A stretch of 17,403 nucleotides of DNA from positions 1 through 17,403 of the forward strand of contig JAUZQA010000015.1 of the NCBI GenBank assembly GCA_030705665.1. The letters run 5' to 3'. A program made the translations under genes and the position numbers. The notes under the pieces are model-generated. The model was not told where the DNA came from. It worked only from the letters and a program-made list of their open reading frames with translations, and ran no database searches. This stretch comes from Bacillota bacterium. Lineage in GTDB: Bacteria; Bacillota; Bacilli; Bacillales_B; DSM-18226. Of the stretch, positions 1 to 7,419 are shown in pieces (the first letter of the stretch is position 1; every line of letters starts with the position of its first letter).

Positions 1-959
1 ATTTCGAGCCCTTTTGAAACAGGGGCGCGAAAATGACCAATTCCTTCAGACAAATCACATTGATAGATATAATAAGGACGCACGCGGATTTTTACAAGAT
101 CATGCATCAGCTTTTTCATAATCGCTACACTGTCATTGATTCCTGCCAGTATAACTGATTGATTTCCAACCGGAACACCCGCATTAGCAAGCATTTCACA
201 TGCCCGCTTTGAATCCTCGGTGATTTCAATCGAGGTGTTGAAATGGGTATTTAACCAAACCGGATGGTACTTTTTCAAAATATTGCACAGATTTTCTGTT
301 ATACGCTGTGGAAACACGACAGGGGCACGGGTTCCAATCCTGATAATTTCTACGTGGTCAATTTCCCTTAAGTTTTTTAAAATGTATTCTAAAATTTGAT
401 CGTTAATTAAAAGACCGTCCCCCCCTGAAATTAGCACATCACGAACCTCCGGCGTTTGACGGATATAATTGATTGCCGCATCTAACTGCTTTTTCGGTAC
501 ACCCATGCCAATTTGTCCGGAAAAGCGCCTTCTCGTACAATAACGGCAATACATCGAGCATTGGTTGGTTACAAGAAAAAGAACTCGATCCGGATACCGA
601 TGCGTTAAACCTGGAACGGGTGAATCCTCATCCTCAAATAGAGGATCCTCAAGGTCGTATTTTGTCTTATGCAATTCCTTTCCGATAGGGACGGATTGCA
701 TCCGAATCGGGCAGCGGGGGTCTTCTGGATTCATGAGTGAAGCATAATAGGGGGTAATATTTAAGGGAATTGTTTTTGTTGAGATGCGAACACCTTCTTC
801 TTCTTCGGGTGTCAGCTTGATCACCTTCTTCAAGTCATCTAATGTCCTGACCGTGTTGGTCAGCTGCCAAAGCCAATCGTTCCATTGCTCCTCCGTTACA
901 TCCTTCCATAGTTCTATATCCTTCCAATATCTTTTTGGTTTATATAATGTCTGTTTCAT
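1..959 (-). CDS. kamA: L-lysine 2,3-aminomutase (KamA), 3' end cut off by the window edge
   Basis: Radical-SAM, PLP-dependent enzyme that interconverts L-lysine and L-beta-lysine, the first step of this locus. The frame is open from an ATG at 957-959 to base 1, giving 319 residues; about 420-470 would be full length, so the C-terminal part is missing. The [4Fe-4S]/SAM motif CSMYCRYC lies at residues 134-141 (C134, C138, C141). The GGDGLL segment (179-184) and RIGTRAPVVFPQRIT (207-221) are typical of the family. YQCDLSEG (299-306) carries the Asp that matches the substrate-binding Asp293 of clostridial KamA. The PLP lysine (PGGGGK motif) lies beyond the edge. The start follows AGGAGGAG 7 bases upstream. 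The gene is transcribed separately from kamR, from the sigma-54 promoter at 995-1010. EpmB-type paralogues are an alternative, but the neighbouring yodP, yodQRST and kamR genes argue for catabolic KamA. Confidence 0.96.
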   Translation of the reverse strand, partial: MKQTLYKPKRYWKDIELWKDVTEEQWNDWLWQLTNTVRTLDDLKKVIKLTPEEEEGVRISTKTIPLNITPYYASLMNPEDPRCPIRMQSVPIGKELHKTKYDLEDPLFEDEDSPVPGLTHRYPDRVLFLVTNQCSMYCRYCTRRRFSGQIGMGVPKKQLDAAINYIRQTPEVRDVLISGGDGLLINDQILEYILKNLREIDHVEIIRIGTRAPVVFPQRITENLCNILKKYHPVWLNTHFNTSIEITEDSKRACEMLANAGVPVGNQSVILAGINDSVAIMKKLMHDLVKIRVRPYYIYQCDLSEGIGHFRAPVSKGLE

Positions 960-994
960 GAAGTCTCCTCCTAATCCTGCTATATCCATTGTTA

Positions 995-1010
995 TGCAAT
1001 TTTCGTGCCA
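995..1010 (-). promoter_or_regulatory. Sigma-54 (-24/-12) promoter of kamA
   Basis: On the minus strand the sequence reads TGGCACG-N4-TTGCA, with the invariant GG and GC separated by exactly 10 bases. This matches the sigma-54 consensus at every conserved position. Counting 12 bases on from the GC puts transcription start near 984, leaving a leader of about 25 bases that contains the AGGAGGAG ribosome binding site (965-972) of kamA. The gene just upstream encodes a sigma-54 activator, which makes KamR the obvious regulator. The same arrangement is reported for the B. thuringiensis kam locus (recalled, not looked up). Confidence 0.93.
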
Positions 1011-1051
1011 AATGTTATTTTGGAAGGTAGGGACTTCGCTTAGACAGTATG

Positions 1052-1077
1052 AAAAAAAAGTGCCAAAATCCTGGCAC
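1052..1077 (-). terminator. Intrinsic terminator after kamR
   Basis: The minus strand reads GTGCCA-GGATTT-TGGCAC followed by eight T. The stem begins at the base directly after the kamR TAG stop (1078-1080). It separates the upstream operon from the sigma-54 promoter of kamA, so kamA is expected to be expressed mostly from its own promoter. Confidence 0.9.
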
Positions 1078-2478
1078 CTACGAGTCAAATATCTTTTTTA
1101 TTTTATATTGCAAGGTTTGCCTGGGGACCTCTAATAACATGGCAGCCCGTTTAATATTTCCATTCGTTAAGTTTAACGCTTCAATAATTAGTTCTTTTTC
1201 CAACTTTTCCATGTTTCTTCTTAGGGACAAAGATTGCCCCTCGCCCGATGACTTGTTTTTTTGTGAAATGGGAAAGTGTTTCAACATGATCGGCAAATCC
1301 TCATTGCTCAGGAGGGGCTTTTCACAAAAATTGATCATATATTCAATCGTATGCTTAAGCTCACGAACATTCCCCGGCCACGGGTATTCGATAAAAAAGT
1401 TTTCAAGCTCCTTCTCGATTCCTTTAATGTTTTTATTTGTTTTTTTATTATAGGAAGTTATAAAATAATTAGCCAAAATCTTTATATCTTCCTTTCTTTC
1501 TCTTAACGGCATCAGGCTGAATGTAAACACATTTAAACGATAATATAAATCACTTCGAAGCATTCCGTTTTTCAAAGCCATGCGGGGATGCTCATTCATT
1601 GCCGCAATTACTCGTACATTGACATGAAGAAGATCGGCACCGCCAACACGTCTTACCATTCCATCCTCCAACACCCTTAACAGCTTTGCCTGAAGCTCAA
1701 TTGGCATTGCATGCAATTCATCTAAAAAAAGGGTTCCGCCATCGGCGAGTTCAAATAAACCTTTCCTTTCGACCGCTCCCGTGTAGCTTCCCCTTGATGT
1801 TCCAAATAGGATACTTTCTAACAATGTTTCTGGTATCGCAGCACAATTTTGGGCGATAAAGGGTCCATATGCCCGACATGATTCATGATGTATGCCCTGC
1901 ACAAAGAGTTCTTTTCCGGTCCCGCTTTCCCCATAAACAATGATCGGAGAATCGGACTTTGCAATCTGTTTCGCCTCTGAAATGAGTCTTAAGAACTCAC
2001 TGTTTTCAGTGATAATATCTTCTAAGGTATAAATCACTCGATTTGTCGCTTTTTTTTCCCGTTTGTTGTTTATGGTTTTCTGTATATCTAAAAGACATTC
2101 AGCTAACAGCTTTACTCTTGAAACATCCTTTGCAATTTCAACTGCTCCAATGATGTTGTTATCCAAAAAAATCGGCAAGGTAGTATTAATGGTATCTATT
2201 CTTTTCCCATGGACATTCAAATAAACCTGTGCTTGATTATAAATAGGCTTCTTTGATTTCATCACTTTTAATAAGGTACTAGAATCCACAGTTAAAGAAG
2301 GGAACACCTCTAACAATGGCCTGCCAAGTACCTCATTGACTGTCATTCCATCATGTTTTGCAGCTACTTCATTATAAAATATCGTTTCACCGTCAGTGTT
2401 GACTACATGAATTCCCTCATCAATACTTTTTAGAATTGCCGTAAGCACTTCTTTCGTTAAGACAGTAAGCTGTACCAT
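1078..2478 (-). CDS. kamR: KamR-type sigma-54-dependent transcriptional activator (PAS, AAA+, Fis HTH)
   Basis: Bacterial enhancer-binding protein of 466 residues. An N-terminal PAS-like sensor occupies about residues 10-120, with no receiver domain, so a small ligand is a more likely signal than phosphorylation. The AAA+ domain follows: Walker A GESGTGKE (183-190), sigma-54 contact loop GSYTGA (230-235), Walker B TLFLDE (249-254), RSDLYYRLNV (308-317) and WPGNVREL (367-374). A Fis-type helix-turn-helix is at about 430-463. The loop differs from canonical GAFTGA by A to S and F to Y. The start chosen is the ATG at 2476-2478, preceded by AAGGTG at 6 bases. An in-frame TTG at 2515-2517 would add 13 residues but overlaps a hairpin and lacks a good ribosome binding site. 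It is the last gene of the yodT operon and very probably activates kamA next door. RocR is the closest well-known relative in architecture. Confidence 0.93.
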   Translation of the reverse strand: MVQLTVLTKEVLTAILKSIDEGIHVVNTDGETIFYNEVAAKHDGMTVNEVLGRPLLEVFPSLTVDSSTLLKVMKSKKPIYNQAQVYLNVHGKRIDTINTTLPIFLDNNIIGAVEIAKDVSRVKLLAECLLDIQKTINNKREKKATNRVIYTLEDIITENSEFLRLISEAKQIAKSDSPIIVYGESGTGKELFVQGIHHESCRAYGPFIAQNCAAIPETLLESILFGTSRGSYTGAVERKGLFELADGGTLFLDELHAMPIELQAKLLRVLEDGMVRRVGGADLLHVNVRVIAAMNEHPRMALKNGMLRSDLYYRLNVFTFSLMPLRERKEDIKILANYFITSYNKKTNKNIKGIEKELENFFIEYPWPGNVRELKHTIEYMINFCEKPLLSNEDLPIMLKHFPISQKNKSSGEGQSLSLRRNMEKLEKELIIEALNLTNGNIKRAAMLLEVPRQTLQYKIKKIFDS

Positions 2479-2512
2479 TTTTTTCACCTTACCATCAATA
2501 AGATGTAATGGA

Positions 2513-2559
2513 GCCAAATATTTGGCAGCTGGTGCTCAAATTTTAGCAGCTTGCCAAAT
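2513..2559 (-). promoter_or_regulatory. Long hairpin between yodP and kamR, without a U-tract
   Basis: ATTTGGCAGCTG (2520-2531) and its complement at 2547-2559 form a 12-bp stem with one bulged base and a 15-base loop that contains the yodP stop codon. A perfect 14-bp palindrome, GCCAAATATTTGGC (2513-2526), shares one arm, so alternative pairings are possible. No run of U follows, so this does not look like an intrinsic terminator. An mRNA-stabilising or processing hairpin that sets the yodP to kamR ratio is a plausible reading, by inference only. Confidence 0.55.
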
Positions 2560-3397
2560 CTTTTACCCACATATTCATACTTTCAAGCTTGTCATAAATA
2601 TAACAATTGTTCAAAAGTCGTCCTCGATAATGATATCCGAGCTGTAACAAGGCTGCATTCATTCCAAACGACAATGCCCTTGCAATGGAATAGGCGCAGT
2701 AAATCCCTTTTTTTCTTAATTCCCCTTCTAGTTCTTGCAAAAGAAATTTCATTAATCCGTACTTTCGATGCTCCTGAAGGGTTGCACAATCCGTTAACTC
2801 TGCGTTTTTATAAAAATCATTTATTTCTGCCGAAGCAGCACTCACAATGTTCCCCTGATAAATGAAAATATAATATACGGTTCCTTCTAGCATAGTCTTT
2901 TTCACATATTCAGGATCATTTAACGGGGTGGGATAAATAGGAAAGACCTGTTTGTAAAAGGCAGCTAAATCCATTGCATTGCTTTCATCAGCTTTTTTCA
3001 ATTCATAACCATCAGGTGGATAAATCTTTTGTTGTGCTGGTTTTAACTCACTGATCCCCTTTATGATTTGATCCTCAATGATCCAATGATCATTCACCCT
3101 CCGATCTACCTTATAATATTTAGCAGCATAATAAGCATCCGAACCAAGGAAATAGGAATCAATAATCGCTTCTGGGTGAAAACCTTTTTCAAAAAATTTA
3201 CTAAGCTGTTCGCTTCGGACTTTAAAGATTAATTTTTCCGCATAGTGTTTTTGGACAAGTTCCTCTGCTTTTTGGATTAATAGCTCGGTATTTCCAAGAT
3301 AATCATCTATTCGGATTCGTTTATTGAATGGATCCAAATAAGCATTTAAGGTATAAAGATCCTCCTCAATCAAAATACTTGTTGCCGTTTGATTCAT
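2543..3397 (-). CDS. ablB: Beta-lysine N6-acetyltransferase (YodP / AblB, GNAT family)
   Basis: Transfers an acetyl group from acetyl-CoA to N6 of beta-lysine, the product of KamA. The protein has 284 residues. The N-terminal half (to about 130) is specific to the AblB/YodP family. The C-terminal half (about 133-270) is a GNAT domain whose acetyl-CoA-binding motif A lies around 200-222 (LTDCATLQEHRKYGLMKFLL). The ATG at 3395-3397 is preferred because GAGGAG lies 8 bases upstream. Another ATG two codons earlier (3401-3403) sits only 2 bases from that site. In methanogens ablA-ablB make the osmolyte N6-acetyl-beta-lysine. Here, beside an aminotransferase, a CoA transferase and a deacylase, acetylation more likely protects the terminal amine during catabolism. 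The gene follows the GabT-like gene by about 34 bases and precedes kamR by 64. Confidence 0.93.
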   Translation of the reverse strand: MNQTATSILIEEDLYTLNAYLDPFNKRIRIDDYLGNTELLIQKAEELVQKHYAEKLIFKVRSEQLSKFFEKGFHPEAIIDSYFLGSDAYYAAKYYKVDRRVNDHWIIEDQIIKGISELKPAQQKIYPPDGYELKKADESNAMDLAAFYKQVFPIYPTPLNDPEYVKKTMLEGTVYYIFIYQGNIVSAASAEINDFYKNAELTDCATLQEHRKYGLMKFLLQELEGELRKKGIYCAYSIARALSFGMNAALLQLGYHYRGRLLNNCYIYDKLESMNMWVKDLASC

Positions 3398-3431
3398 CGT
3401 CATTACTCCTCAATGTTGACCGTTTTTCTTT

Positions 3432-4766
3432 TTATGTTTGACAGCAATCGATAATCGCTTTTTCTAACACATCAAACCCTTCAAATAATTGTTCCTCCGT
3501 AATCACAAGAGGTGCTAAAATGCGGATAATATTTCCATATAGTCCAGCTGTCATTAATACCAGCCCATTTTCGTGGGCAGTTTGGACGATTTGCTGTACT
3601 AGCTCTTTATTCGCCACTTTGCTGTCGTTGTCCTGCACAAATTCAAGCGCGCACATGGCTCCAAGATGACGAACCTCGCCAATTTGCCTGATGCGAGTTC
3701 CAAGGGGCTCAAACCGCTTCTTAAACAGCTGGCCAATCCGGTTTGCCTTTTCTATCAACCCCTCTTCTTCAATCATTTTAATTACTTCAAGTGCCGCTGT
3801 ACAGCCAAGCGGACTACCGCCGTACGTGCCACCTATTTCACCGATATTGGCTGAATCCATAATTTCGGACCGGCCTGTCACAGCACTAATTGGAATGCCA
3901 GCTGCAATCGACTTTGACATGGTCATTAAATCTGGAATGACCTCAAAATGTTCGATCGCAAACATTTTTCCAGTTCGGCCAAATCCTGTTTGTACCTCAT
4001 CGGCGATAAACAAAATACCATAGTCTTCACATAATCTCTTTACACCCTTAACAAAGTTTTGAGATGGAATAATAAAACCGCCTTCTCCCTGTACTGGTTC
4101 CATGATGACTGCTGCAACCTCCTCAGGTGGTACTTCACCTTGCAAAAAAGTTTTAAACCGATTTAGTAACGCCGTATCATGTTGTTCTGGTGTAGAATAT
4201 TCGGATCGATAATAATATGGGTAAGGCCATTTATAGGTTTCGGGGACAAACGGACCAAATTGATATTTATAGGGTTTTACTTTACTAGTTAACGACATCG
4301 CCATATAAGTCCTGCCGTGAAAGCCCCTTTCAAAGGAAATAATTGCCTTTCGGCCTGTGTATTTTCGGGCAATCTTCACGGCATTCTCCACGGCTTCGGC
4401 ACCACTGTTTAAAAAAAAGCTCTTTTTCGAATGTGTGCCTGGAGTGATCCTATTCAACTGTTCAGCCAGTTCAATATAGGGTTCGTACATCATAACATGA
4501 AAGCTTGGATGGAGGTATTTGTCAATTTGCTGGTGAAGTGCTTGAACAACACGAGGAGGACAGTGTCCGACATTTAACGAACCAATAGCACCAGCAAAAT
4601 CAATAAACGAATTACCATCCACATCCGTAATTAATGCCCCATTCCCTTTCGCGATGAAAGTATCCATTGTTGTAAATGGACCTCTTGGGACATTTTCCAT
4701 TTTTCTGGCCAGCAGTTTTTTTGCCTTTGGACCAGGGATTACTGTTTTCCTTTTAATAGCTCCCAT
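3432..4766 (-). CDS. GabT-like class III aminotransferase (probable 4-aminobutyrate transaminase), extra gene in the kam operon
   Basis: PLP-dependent class III aminotransferase of 444 residues, a normal length for GabT. Visible motifs are SGAEAVE (121-127), GFHGRT (148-153), EPVQGEGG (223-230, whose Glu is typical of GABA/ornithine-type omega-transaminases), IADEVQTGFGRTG (254-266, PLP-binding D256) and SKS with the Schiff-base lysine K285. The sequence pattern fits bacterial GabT better than the YodT paralogue in the same operon. It starts at ATG 4764-4766 with AAAGGAGAG upstream, 18 bases after yodQ, so it appears co-transcribed. From memory, this gene is absent between yodQ and yodP in both B. 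subtilis and B. thuringiensis. Inferred role: transamination of GABA made from deacetylated 4-acetamidobutyrate, giving succinate semialdehyde. Other omega-amino substrates, such as beta-lysine or 5-aminovalerate, are possible, so the symbol gabT is not assigned. Confidence 0.9.
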   Translation of the reverse strand: MGAIKRKTVIPGPKAKKLLARKMENVPRGPFTTMDTFIAKGNGALITDVDGNSFIDFAGAIGSLNVGHCPPRVVQALHQQIDKYLHPSFHVMMYEPYIELAEQLNRITPGTHSKKSFFLNSGAEAVENAVKIARKYTGRKAIISFERGFHGRTYMAMSLTSKVKPYKYQFGPFVPETYKWPYPYYYRSEYSTPEQHDTALLNRFKTFLQGEVPPEEVAAVIMEPVQGEGGFIIPSQNFVKGVKRLCEDYGILFIADEVQTGFGRTGKMFAIEHFEVIPDLMTMSKSIAAGIPISAVTGRSEIMDSANIGEIGGTYGGSPLGCTAALEVIKMIEEEGLIEKANRIGQLFKKRFEPLGTRIRQIGEVRHLGAMCALEFVQDNDSKVANKELVQQIVQTAHENGLVLMTAGLYGNIIRILAPLVITEEQLFEGFDVLEKAIIDCCQT

Positions 4767-4784
4767 ATGTCTGACTCTCCTTTC

Positions 4785-6053
4785 TTACTTTGCAGGTTCA
4801 CACCATCTCATGATTGTCAGGGCAATAATTTCGCTGGCTAAAAACATTTCTTCAAGTACAATATGCTCATTGGCTTCATGGGCCGTTTCTGTAATGCCCG
4901 GACCAAACACAACAACCGGAATATTCCCCACATTTGAGAGGATTCCACCATCCGTTCCCCATGGACTTGCTTCAATTATTGGATCTTCCTTCTTAACTTC
5001 CCGAAAACTTTCAGATAGTATTTTTTGCAATGGATGACCTTCTTCTATTTTTCCCGGGAGCCATCTTGCCCCAAACCATTCTACAAGGGGAGGGTTTTCA
5101 AGAAACCAAGAATCATATTTTGAAAGTTGGGCTAAACAATTCTCCATTTCCTTTTGAGCGGATTCCATCGACTCTTCGGGGGCAACCCCCATCCTCCCCT
5201 CAATTACTGCTTCATCTGGTACTGAGGAAGGCCAATCGCCGCTTTTTATTTTCCCAACGTTAATCGGAATTGGGATGGGAATCTTTTTATAAAGAGGATC
5301 AGTTATTCCCTGATTTCTTTCTTTTTCTAATTCTGCTAATCTTTGAACTACGATCATCGACTTTTCAATTGCACTCACACCCTCATAACGTGTGCCGCCA
5401 TGTGCAGACTTTCCTTTTACATGAATGCGAAACCACATTGACCCTTGCTGTTTCGGAAAAATTTTCATATTAGTAGGTTCAGGAATAATGGCCCCATCAG
5501 CCCGATACCCCTTTAGTACGGCTGCAAGTGTACCCGCCCCGCCACTTTCTTCCTCAATAACACTCTGAAAAATGACATCACCCTTTAAGCGGATCCCTGA
5601 TTGGATAATTGCTTCCAATGCTAAAAGGAGGGCAACTGTTCCCCCCTTCATATCAGTGGAACCTCTCCCGTATAGCTTTCCGGCTTCGATATGACCGCTA
5701 AACGGATCGTGTTTCCAATGTTGTTCATCTCCGACTGGTACAACATCAATATGTCCATTTAAAATTAATGACTTTCCATCCCCTGTTCCTTTTAAAATTG
5801 CCACCATATTTGGATTTCCACTAAAATCCTTTCGATCACAGAAAAATGAAGGATGACGAACTAACTCGTTGCGGTCAATTTCCCAGATATCAAGCTGTAA
5901 ACCAAGCTGACGGCATTTTTCAATCATAATCGCCTGGGCGCTGCTTTCTTTTCCTCGGGTACTATTTTCTTGAACAAGAAGTTGCAATAATTTGGTTCCT
6001 TTTGTCTGATTTTCCTTCAACCACTTTCTTATTAGAAGTTCATATTCCAACAT
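4785..6053 (-). CDS. yodQ: M20-family metallo-deacylase (YodQ, ArgE/DapE-like)
   Basis: Zinc-dependent amidohydrolase of the M20 family, 422 residues, cytoplasmic. All metal and catalytic motifs are present: H-x-D in LNGHIDVVP (H101, D103), bridging D134 in GRGSTDMKGG, the E-E pair E168/E169 in VIEEESGG, E192 in PEPT, and H392 in AHEANEH. The dimerisation domain is about 205-315 (SMWFRIHVKGKSAHGG). The start at ATG 6051-6053 has AAAGGAGTG 7 bases upstream. It lies 23 bases after yodR and 18 bases before the GabT-like gene. In this operon an N-acetyl group is added by YodP, so YodQ is the natural candidate to remove it later. 4-acetamidobutyrate is the substrate predicted from the pathway logic; this is inference, and related enzymes act on N-acetylornithine or succinyl-diaminopimelate. 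Confidence 0.92.
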   Translation of the reverse strand: MLEYELLIRKWLKENQTKGTKLLQLLVQENSTRGKESSAQAIMIEKCRQLGLQLDIWEIDRNELVRHPSFFCDRKDFSGNPNMVAILKGTGDGKSLILNGHIDVVPVGDEQHWKHDPFSGHIEAGKLYGRGSTDMKGGTVALLLALEAIIQSGIRLKGDVIFQSVIEEESGGAGTLAAVLKGYRADGAIIPEPTNMKIFPKQQGSMWFRIHVKGKSAHGGTRYEGVSAIEKSMIVVQRLAELEKERNQGITDPLYKKIPIPIPINVGKIKSGDWPSSVPDEAVIEGRMGVAPEESMESAQKEMENCLAQLSKYDSWFLENPPLVEWFGARWLPGKIEEGHPLQKILSESFREVKKEDPIIEASPWGTDGGILSNVGNIPVVVFGPGITETAHEANEHIVLEEMFLASEIIALTIMRWCEPAK

Positions 6054-6076
6054 TTCCGTTCACTCCTTTTTAGAAG

Positions 6077-6742
6077 TCAGTAAGGAATCTTGCGCAGGTT
6101 TGTGATAATTTCAAAATCAGCTTCAGTCTTGTTACGAACATCCTTTACATCAAATGGCTCAAAAATTTCCGTTAACCACAGCTTTTTTTCATAAAAATGA
6201 AACACCGCTTTCTCGGTAATAATCATGTCAACACAAGCACATGATGTTAATGGTAATGTACATTTTTGTACAATTTTCGGCTTCCCGTTCTTATCGCAAT
6301 GGTTCATTAAAACAATCACTTTTTTGGCTTTTTGGGCAAGTTCCATCGCTCCACCCATTCCAGGTACCTTTTTTCCAGGAACAATCCAATTGGCCAGATC
6401 CCCTTTTTGACTGACTTGTAAGGATCCCAGAATAGTTAAATCTACACGGCCTCTTCGAATCATGGCAAAAGCAATGGAACTGTCGCAATATGAACCTCCC
6501 TTAATTAAGGTGACTGGGAATCCACCTGCATTGCACAAGTTTTCATCTTCCAACCCCTTTGAAGGGCTTGCTCCCATGCCAACAATTCCATTTTCAGCAT
6601 GAAACAAAACTGGCATATCAATTGCTAAATGATTAGGAACAAGCGATGGGATCCCAATTCCGAGATTTACGACCATTCCTTCTTGAATTTCCTCTGCCGC
6701 CCTTTTTGCCATTCGATTTCGTATATCTACTCCCATGCCCAT
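6077..6742 (-). CDS. yodR: 3-oxoacid CoA-transferase subunit B (YodR)
   Basis: Beta subunit of a family I CoA transferase, about 221 residues. The active-site glutamate lies in HAENGIVGMG (E50 counted from the ATG at 6740-6742), matching the catalytic (S)ENG motif of succinyl-CoA:3-ketoacid transferases. GIGIPSLVPNHL (28-39) and the C-terminal VDMIITEKAVFHF segment are typical. The start is ambiguous: a TTG at 6746-6748 lies only 4 bases from AGGAG, while the ATG at 6740-6742 lies 10 bases from it and is preferred. Either start overlaps the 3' end of yodS, which suggests translational coupling. With YodS it should move CoA onto a beta-keto acid, here most likely 3-oxo-6-acetamidohexanoate (inferred) rather than acetoacetate itself. 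Confidence 0.92.
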   Translation of the reverse strand: MGMGVDIRNRMAKRAAEEIQEGMVVNLGIGIPSLVPNHLAIDMPVLFHAENGIVGMGASPSKGLEDENLCNAGGFPVTLIKGGSYCDSSIAFAMIRRGRVDLTILGSLQVSQKGDLANWIVPGKKVPGMGGAMELAQKAKKVIVLMNHCDKNGKPKIVQKCTLPLTSCACVDMIITEKAVFHFYEKKLWLTEIFEPFDVKDVRNKTEADFEIITNLRKIPY

Positions 6743-7419
6743 TTCCAATTAACTCCTTTTGACGGAATGACATAATCAACAAATACACCAGGAGTCACGA
6801 TTTCATCTGGATTAAGCTTGCCGATTGGCACAATCTCCTCAGCCTCGGCAATCGTGATAGATCCGGCCATCGCTACCAAGGGATTTGTGTTTCGGGCACT
6901 TTTGTCATAAACCAAGTTTCCAAACGCGTCTGCTTGTTTGGCATATACAATGGACACCTCTGCGGTTAAGGCCGTTTCAACGAGATAATGTTTCCCATCT
7001 AACTCAAGTATAGGTTTATCCATGGCAACCATATCGTTTTCCATACCAACATCCGTTACAATTGCTGCAAGACCAACGCCCCCTGCTCTAATTCTTTCCG
7101 CTAGCGTTCCTTGTGGAGAAAACTCAACCTCAAGTCTGCCCGCGTTCATAAGCTCTCCTGCGAAAGGATTGGACCCAATATGGGAGACAATTACCTTCGA
7201 CGCTCGTTCCAATCGAATTAATTTGCCAATTCCAATATGCGGGAAACCGGTGTCATTTCCGATTAACGTTAAATCTTTCACTCCTTTTTCGATAATTTCA
7301 TCGATTAAGGTCGGAGGTGAACCAACACCCCCAAAACCGCCAAACATCAAAGACATGCCATTATGAAAAAAAGATATGACCTTATCTAATGAAGTAACTT
7401 TATTGATGGTTTTCGCCAT
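6727..7419 (-). CDS. yodS: 3-oxoacid CoA-transferase subunit A (YodS)
   Basis: Alpha subunit of the same CoA transferase, 230 residues, the usual size for AtoD/ScoA proteins. Visible motifs are the glycine-rich GGFGGVGSPP (27-36), LIGNDTGFPHIGIGKL (52-67) and SPQGTLAERIRAGGVG (101-116), all characteristic of COG1788. The ATG at 7417-7419 directly abuts the yodT stop codon (TAAATG), and the ribosome binding site GGTGGAGGTG lies inside the end of yodT, so the two genes are tightly coupled. The active-site glutamate is supplied by the partner YodR. The acyl substrate is inferred from the operon; degradative acetoacetate transferases share the fold. Confidence 0.92.
   Translation of the reverse strand: MAKTINKVTSLDKVISFFHNGMSLMFGGFGGVGSPPTLIDEIIEKGVKDLTLIGNDTGFPHIGIGKLIRLERASKVIVSHIGSNPFAGELMNAGRLEVEFSPQGTLAERIRAGGVGLAAIVTDVGMENDMVAMDKPILELDGKHYLVETALTAEVSIVYAKQADAFGNLVYDKSARNTNPLVAMAGSITIAEAEEIVPIGKLNPDEIVTPGVFVDYVIPSKGVNWKWAWE

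Noticed and set aside
1043..1051. Possible sigma-K -10 (CATACTGTC) upstream of kamA
   Set aside because: It matches only part of the CATANNNTA pattern and lies beside the terminator T-tract with no properly spaced -35 AC; too weak to list.
784..1134. Plus-strand open frames over kamA and kamR
   Set aside because: They lie opposite genes with full sets of motifs and have no ribosome binding site or family resemblance; they are shadows.
2479..2517. TTG start for kamR at 2515-2517
   Set aside because: The downstream ATG at 2476-2478 has a good AAGGTG site; the TTG falls in the intergenic palindrome and has none.
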